Shown piece by piece: positions 59,501 to 64,000 of a stretch of DNA of 64,000 nucleotides. The notes beneath the pieces were generated by a model that did no database searches, was not told the DNA's origin, and was given only the letters and a program-made list of their open reading frames with translations. Where the stretch lies: NCBI GenBank assembly GCA_963974125.1, contig CAXBCH010000016.1, forward strand, positions 1 through 64,000. The letters run 5' to 3'. Source of the stretch: Haliea sp963974125. Lineage in GTDB: Bacteria > Pseudomonadota > Gammaproteobacteria > Pseudomonadales > Halieaceae. The position numbers were made by a program, and so were the translations under genes. Numbering within the stretch: position 1 is the stretch's first letter; each line of letters begins with the position of its first letter.

Positions 59501-62500
59501 TCATTCATGCAATGAGTATCCCCGCCACAGGTAATACACTACTGGCAACACCAGCAAAGTCAACACGACTGCGCTGATCATGCCGCCCACCATGGGTGCC
59601 GCAATCCTGCTGACTACTTCCGCGCCCGTGCCAGAGCTGAGCATTATGGGCAGCAGCCCTGCAATGGTGGAGACTGTCGTCATCATCACCGGCCTTACAC
59701 GAAGTCCCGCCCCTTGCGTGACTGACTCCAGCAGCTCTTCCCTGAGAGGGGTGACACCGCGTTGCCTGCTTGCTTCCAATAGCCCTCTGTAGGATTGATT
59801 GAGATAGGTCAGCATGATGATTCCTATCTCCACCGTGACGCCTGCAAGGGCAATGAAACCGACGGCTACAGCGACGGAAAAATTGTAGTTCAACAGATAC
59901 ATAAGCCAGATGGAACCGATCACCGCCAGCGGTAATGTTCCGAGAATAATGGCGATTTCCACGAAGTTGCGAAAGTTCATGTACAACAGCACGATAATGA
60001 TGGCCAGGGTCAGTGGCACCACGTAGGTCAGCTTTTCCTTGGCCCGCTGCATATATTCATACTGCCCGGACCAGGTCACCGAGTAGCCGGGTGGCAGGTC
60101 CAGCTGCTGCTGCACGACGTCCATGGCCTGCTCAACATAGCTGCCCACATCCACACCTTCGATGTCCACGAAGGTCCAGCCATTCAGCCTCGCGTTCTCA
60201 CTCTTGATGGCTGGGGGACCATCCTCTACATAGACTTCTGCTACATCAGCGAGTGCAATACGCTGTCCTCCTGGCGTGACGACAGGCAACAACGAGAGTT
60301 GCTCCGGCGAGTCCCGATAGTCCTGGGGATAGCGCAGATTGACCGGGTAGCGTTCAAGCCCCTCAATGGTCTGGGTCACGTTCATGCCGCCAATGGCGGT
60401 GGCGACGACCTGCTGCACATCGGCGATGTTGAGACCATAGCGCGCGGCCTTGCCGCGCTGAATATCCACCTTGATATAGCGCCCTCCGGCCACCCGTTCG
60501 GAGTAGACCGAGGCGGTGCCGGGAACATCCTTGAGGATCTGTTCCAATCGCTGGCCAATGCTCTGGATTTCCTGCAGATCCTCGCCTGCCACTTTGATAC
60601 CCACCGGGGTCTTGATGCCGGTAGCCAGCATGTCGATGCGGGTCTTGATGGGCATCACCCAGGCGTTGGTCAGGCCCGGAAATTTCACCAGGGCATCCAG
60701 TTCCTGCTTGAGCTTCTCTGTGGTCATGCCCTCCCGCCATTGCCCTCTGGGTTTGAGCTGGATGAAGGTCTCGATCATGGTGAGAGGGGCGGGGTCCGTG
60801 GCTGTGTCTGCGCGACCGACCTTTCCAAAAACTGTCTCCACCTCGGGCACGGTCGCAATCAGCTTGTCGGTCTGCTGCAATAGTTCCCTGGCTTTGCCAA
60901 TGGATAATCCAGGATAGGTGGTGGGCATGTACATGAGATCACCTTCATCGAGATCGGGAATGAACTCACTGCCGATTTTATGCACCGGCCAGATCCCGAC
61001 GAGGAAGATCAAGGCTGCCGCGACCAGGGTGACTCTGGGGAAACGCAAGGCACTCTTGAGCAGCGGCATATAGCCTGCAACCAGAAACCTGTTGATCGGA
61101 TTTTTGCCTTCAGCGACCACTTTACCTCGAATGAAGTAGCCCATCAGTACCGGTATGACCGTAACCGCAAGCGCCGCGCTGGCAGCCATGGCATAGGTCT
61201 TGGTGTAGGCGAGCGGGCTGAACATGCGGCCTTCCTGTGCCTCCAGGGTAAAAACCGGCAGGAAGCTCACCGTAATAATCAACAGGCTGAAGAACAGTGC
61301 CGGACCCACCTCGGACGCTGCTTCGGCCACTACCTTCCAGCGGTTTTCGGGCGTCAAGGGCGTACGTTCCATGTGCTTGTGCAGGTTCTCGATCATGACG
61401 ATAGCGCCATCAATCATCGCGCCGATCGCAATCGCAATGCCACCGAGAGACATGATGTTGGCATTGATGCCTTGCCAGTACATCACGATAAAGGCTGTCA
61501 GGATGCCCAGTGGCAGGCTGATGACCGCCACCAGGGATGATCTGAAATGCAGCAGGAAAATGATACAGATCAGCGCCACGATGGCCAGCTCCTCGGCCAG
61601 GCTCTTCCACAGACTCGCGATGGCACGGGAAATCAGCGCGGAGCGGTCATACACGGTGACAATCTCGACCCCTTCCGGCAGCCCCGCCTTGAGCTTCTCC
61701 AGCCTGGCCTTGACACCATCTATGGTCTTCTGCGCGTTCTCGCCAGAGCGCATCACCACAATACCGCCAACGGTCTCACCATCACCATTGAGCTCGGCGA
61801 TGCCACGGCGCATCTGTGGCCCGGTTTCGATATCCGCCACGTCCCTGAGCAGCAGCGGCGTCCCCTGGTTGTTCACCCCCAGGGGGATCAGGGCGAGGTC
61901 CTCGACGCTCTGAATGTAGCCGGTGGCACGTACCATGTATTCGGCTTCGGCCATTTCCACCACCGAGGCCCCCACTTCCTGGTTCCCCCGCTGAATGGCT
62001 GTCTGCAGGTGAGACAATGGTATGCCGAATGCGCGCAGCTTCTCCGGGTTCACCTTTACCTGATACTGCTTGACCATGCCGCCGATGGCGGCGACCTCGG
62101 AAACCCCCGGCACCGTCTGCAATTCGTATTTCAGAAACCAGTCCTGCAGGCTGCGCAGCTGACTGAGGTCATGCTGTCCGCTGCGATCCACCAGGGCGTA
62201 GAGGTACACCCAGCCGACACCGGTGGCATCCGGTCCCAACTGCGGTCGGGCGCTCGGTGGCAGGGTGGGCGCGACCTGGGACAGGTACTCGAGCACCCGC
62301 GAACGCGCCCAATAGGCGTCCGTATCCTCGTCGAAAATCACGTAGACGAAGGAGTCGCCGAAAAAGGAATAGCCCCTGACCGTGACGGCGCCTGGCACGG
62401 ACAACATCGCGGTGGTCAGCGGGTAGGTCACCTGGTCCTCAACTACCTGCGGGGCCTGCCCCGGATAGTTGGTCTTGATAATCACCTGGACGTCGGAGAG

Positions 62501-62623
62501 GTCCGGAATGGCATCAACCGGCGTGTTCTTCAGCGCGAACAGACCAGCTGCAACCAGTATCACGGTGGCCAGCACTACAAAAAAGCGATTGTCGATCGAC
62601 CAGCGGATAATGGATTCAATCAT
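59501..62623 (-). CDS. cusA: CusA-type heavy-metal RND permease
   Basis: 1040 residues from ATG 62623, the same start and length class as CusA. TM1 is FFVVLATVILVAAGLFALKN, TM4 has IAIGAMIDGAIVMIENLHKH, and methionines at the CusA triad positions are visible: LMYMPTT near 565, TMIETF near 616 and RIDMLATG near 665. It extrudes Cu(I) or Ag(I) from the periplasm. The start overlaps the cusB stop by 8 bases (ATGATTGA). It ends the operon. Confidence 0.95.
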   Translation of the reverse strand: MIESIIRWSIDNRFFVVLATVILVAAGLFALKNTPVDAIPDLSDVQVIIKTNYPGQAPQVVEDQVTYPLTTAMLSVPGAVTVRGYSFFGDSFVYVIFDEDTDAYWARSRVLEYLSQVAPTLPPSARPQLGPDATGVGWVYLYALVDRSGQHDLSQLRSLQDWFLKYELQTVPGVSEVAAIGGMVKQYQVKVNPEKLRAFGIPLSHLQTAIQRGNQEVGASVVEMAEAEYMVRATGYIQSVEDLALIPLGVNNQGTPLLLRDVADIETGPQMRRGIAELNGDGETVGGIVVMRSGENAQKTIDGVKARLEKLKAGLPEGVEIVTVYDRSALISRAIASLWKSLAEELAIVALICIIFLLHFRSSLVAVISLPLGILTAFIVMYWQGINANIMSLGGIAIAIGAMIDGAIVMIENLHKHMERTPLTPENRWKVVAEAASEVGPALFFSLLIITVSFLPVFTLEAQEGRMFSPLAYTKTYAMAASAALAVTVIPVLMGYFIRGKVVAEGKNPINRFLVAGYMPLLKSALRFPRVTLVAAALIFLVGIWPVHKIGSEFIPDLDEGDLMYMPTTYPGLSIGKARELLQQTDKLIATVPEVETVFGKVGRADTATDPAPLTMIETFIQLKPRGQWREGMTTEKLKQELDALVKFPGLTNAWVMPIKTRIDMLATGIKTPVGIKVAGEDLQEIQSIGQRLEQILKDVPGTASVYSERVAGGRYIKVDIQRGKAARYGLNIADVQQVVATAIGGMNVTQTIEGLERYPVNLRYPQDYRDSPEQLSLLPVVTPGGQRIALADVAEVYVEDGPPAIKSENARLNGWTFVDIEGVDVGSYVEQAMDVVQQQLDLPPGYSVTWSGQYEYMQRAKEKLTYVVPLTLAIIIVLLYMNFRNFVEIAIILGTLPLAVIGSIWLMYLLNYNFSVAVAVGFIALAGVTVEIGIIMLTYLNQSYRGLLEASRQRGVTPLREELLESVTQGAGLRVRPVMMTTVSTIAGLLPIMLSSGTGAEVVSRIAAPMVGGMISAVVLTLLVLPVVYYLWRGYSLHE

Positions 62624-63884
62624 GGCCACTTTGCCCATGCTCGTGGCTGCCATTCTCGCCAGGCTCCTCGTCGCCGTGGGACATCCGCCTGAAATCCGAG
62701 GTCTTGCTGGACTCCGAATCAATCAGGAACTGTGCGGAAGTGACGATACGCTCGCCCTCATCGAGACCGGAGAGGATTTCCACCTCCCGCTCGCCCACGC
62801 GCCCGACATCCACCGCAATGGATTTGAATCGACCCTCGCCCAGTGCCAGCACCACGCGCGCCTGACTACCCGTACGGATCAGCGCCTCCCGCGGGATCAG
62901 GAGAGTCTCAGGCCCTGGTCGGGTCTCGATGACGACCTGCGCAAACATTCCCGGCTTCAGGAAACCATCCGGGTTGTCAAAACGTGCACGAATCCGGGCG
63001 GTGCGTGTCTGTTCGTTCAGCGATGGGTAGACATGGTCCACACGACCCGATAATTCCTTGCCGGGCAGGTAGTCCAGGTGAACCTGTACCTTGTCGCCGG
63101 CCTTGACCAGATTCGCCTGGCGCTCGAACACTTCACCGATGACCCAGATGTGCTCCAGCTGGCCTATGGACATCAGGAGCGAGCCCGGCCTGACGAATGC
63201 GCCTTCGCGCACCTCCAGTTTGTCGATGACGCCGGACTGTGGTGCGGTGATGGTGATGGTGATGGTCTGGCTGACCTGCCCGGTGTTGCGCAACTGCTCG
63301 ATATTCGTCCGCGGCACCTGCAAGGCTGACAATCGCTCGACGGCAGCTTCGATCAGGACCGGATTGTCCCGCCTCAGTGCCAGCAGTAACTCTTCCTGGG
63401 CGTTGACCAGGGTGGGCGAGTAGAGCGTATACAGGGGCTCACCCTGTGTAACAGCATCACCGGCCACCTTGACGTGTAGTGTTTCCAGCCAGCCTTCCAC
63501 TCGCGGGCTGATAGTCACCAGGAAGTCTTCGTCGTACTGCACATACCCCACCGTTTTGATATCCAGATGCAGGCGGCCCCTTGTTGCCGTGGCGGTGCGC
63601 ACACCGAGATTATTGACGACATCCGGTGAAATGCGAACGGTGCCTGCTTCGCTCCCCGCATCCTGTTCTTTGTAGACGGGAATCAAGTCCATGCCCATGG
63701 GGGATTTTCCCGGCTGGTCGCGCCTGTAGTCCGGATCCATGGGCGCCACCCAGTAGAGCGGTTCGTTTGCGCTGCCGGGTGCATTGGCAGTGTCTTCCTG
63801 TGAAGTGCCAAACAACCAGACACCGCCGCCCCCAATCAACACACCGAAAGCAGCCCCCATCAGGATTTTTACAGGCGTTTTCAT
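62616..63884 (-). CDS. cusB: CusB-type adaptor with metal-binding domain
   Basis: 422 residues from ATG 63884. It has one N-terminal membrane segment (ILMGAAFGVLIGGGGVWLFG), then a heavy-metal-binding domain (YWVAPMDPDYRRDQPGKSPM with MGMD following), a barrel-sandwich/hairpin adaptor, and a C-terminal His/Glu-rich tail (GDEEPGENGSHEHGQSGHD). It links CusA to CusC and can pass Cu(I) through its methionines. The upstream cusC stop overlaps a GAGG site and leaves a 10-bp gap. Confidence 0.95.
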   Translation of the reverse strand: MKTPVKILMGAAFGVLIGGGGVWLFGTSQEDTANAPGSANEPLYWVAPMDPDYRRDQPGKSPMGMDLIPVYKEQDAGSEAGTVRISPDVVNNLGVRTATATRGRLHLDIKTVGYVQYDEDFLVTISPRVEGWLETLHVKVAGDAVTQGEPLYTLYSPTLVNAQEELLLALRRDNPVLIEAAVERLSALQVPRTNIEQLRNTGQVSQTITITITAPQSGVIDKLEVREGAFVRPGSLLMSIGQLEHIWVIGEVFERQANLVKAGDKVQVHLDYLPGKELSGRVDHVYPSLNEQTRTARIRARFDNPDGFLKPGMFAQVVIETRPGPETLLIPREALIRTGSQARVVLALGEGRFKSIAVDVGRVGEREVEILSGLDEGERIVTSAQFLIDSESSKTSDFRRMSHGDEEPGENGSHEHGQSGHD

Positions 63885-63894
63885 GTTGAATACC

Positions 63895-64000
63895 TCAGAA
63901 GTCTGCCACTGGCTGCGTGGAATCAGGTGATGCCTGGGCAAGCAGGTAATTGATTCGAGCGATAGTCTTCTGCCGCTTTACCGCGATGGCGAGCGCTTCG
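63895..64000 (-). CDS. cusC: CusC/TolC-type outer-membrane channel, C-terminal end only
   Basis: Only the last 34 residues and stop are in the window (EALAIAVKRQKTIARINYLL, then AQASPDSTQPVADF). The helix is typical of the end of an outer-membrane factor and the position directly before cusB supports CusC. The stop TGA forms part of the GAGG site for cusB. Confidence 0.7.
   Translation of the reverse strand, partial: EALAIAVKRQKTIARINYLLAQASPDSTQPVADF

Noticed and set aside
1..64000. tRNA, rRNA, insertion sequence or phage genes
   Set aside because: None could be recognised; no transposase, integrase or structural RNA motif was seen.

Overview
The window is GC-rich bacterial chromosome with dense genes, four-base start/stop overlaps and no phage, transposon, rRNA, tRNA or CRISPR. 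The gene set (AcnA-type aconitase, DeaD helicase, DUF3391 HD-GYP proteins, YrbL and DksA-like zinc-finger proteins, a Bax-like glucosaminidase, RND pumps, a large TonB receptor, many SDRs, sulfotransferases and LLM oxidoreductases) suggests an aerobic, probably marine, gammaproteobacterium of the Halieaceae/Spongiibacteraceae type. That placement is inference from gene content; no marker gene was compared. Layout: 0-6 kb holds the 3' part of a subtilisin-like protease with a 12-residue repeat tract, an outer-membrane barrel, a DUF3445 haem N-demethylase coupled to a TauE/SafE permease, and DeaD. 6-9.4 kb holds a CBS protein and aconitase. 9.5-15.5 kb is one tight operon: RND adaptor, RND permease, amidoligase and a C26 class-I amidotransferase. 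15.5-22.8 kb is a cyclic-di-GMP and envelope region: a GGDEF-EAL protein, YrbL-like and ELM1-like proteins, and two DUF3391/HD-GYP paralogues that both lack the histidine of the HD pair. 22.9-56.2 kb is a large accessory catabolic island: seven SDRs, an HSL-type hydrolase, a possible HxD...H oxygenase, two medium-chain dehydrogenases, a TonB receptor, an HAPMO-like Baeyer-Villiger monooxygenase, a TetR regulator, Dabb/EthD and VOC proteins, an MFS transporter, two sulfotransferase plus LLM pairs, an acyl-CoA synthetase, DUF1214/1254 proteins and a DegT-family protein with histidine in place of the PLP lysine. 56.2-59.4 kb is small housekeeping and envelope genes. 59.5-64 kb is a CusCBA-type metal efflux operon, with CusC cut by the window edge. 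How the island may work (inference): a hydrophobic ketone or alcohol is taken up through the TonB receptor and oxidised by SDR/ADH enzymes. The Baeyer-Villiger monooxygenase turns the ketone into an ester, the hydrolase cleaves it, and further oxidation and CoA activation follow. The most notable unlisted signal is a 19-base near-palindrome, consensus ANTTA-N9-TAANT, found by eye at 24580, 27783, 34455 and 37349 (the last on the minus strand). Each copy lies 25-64 bases upstream of a start codon in this island, so they may be operators of one local regulon. The TetR gene at 33599 is the nearest candidate regulator but has a different palindrome in front of it. No gene-free stretch exceeds about 210 bases.
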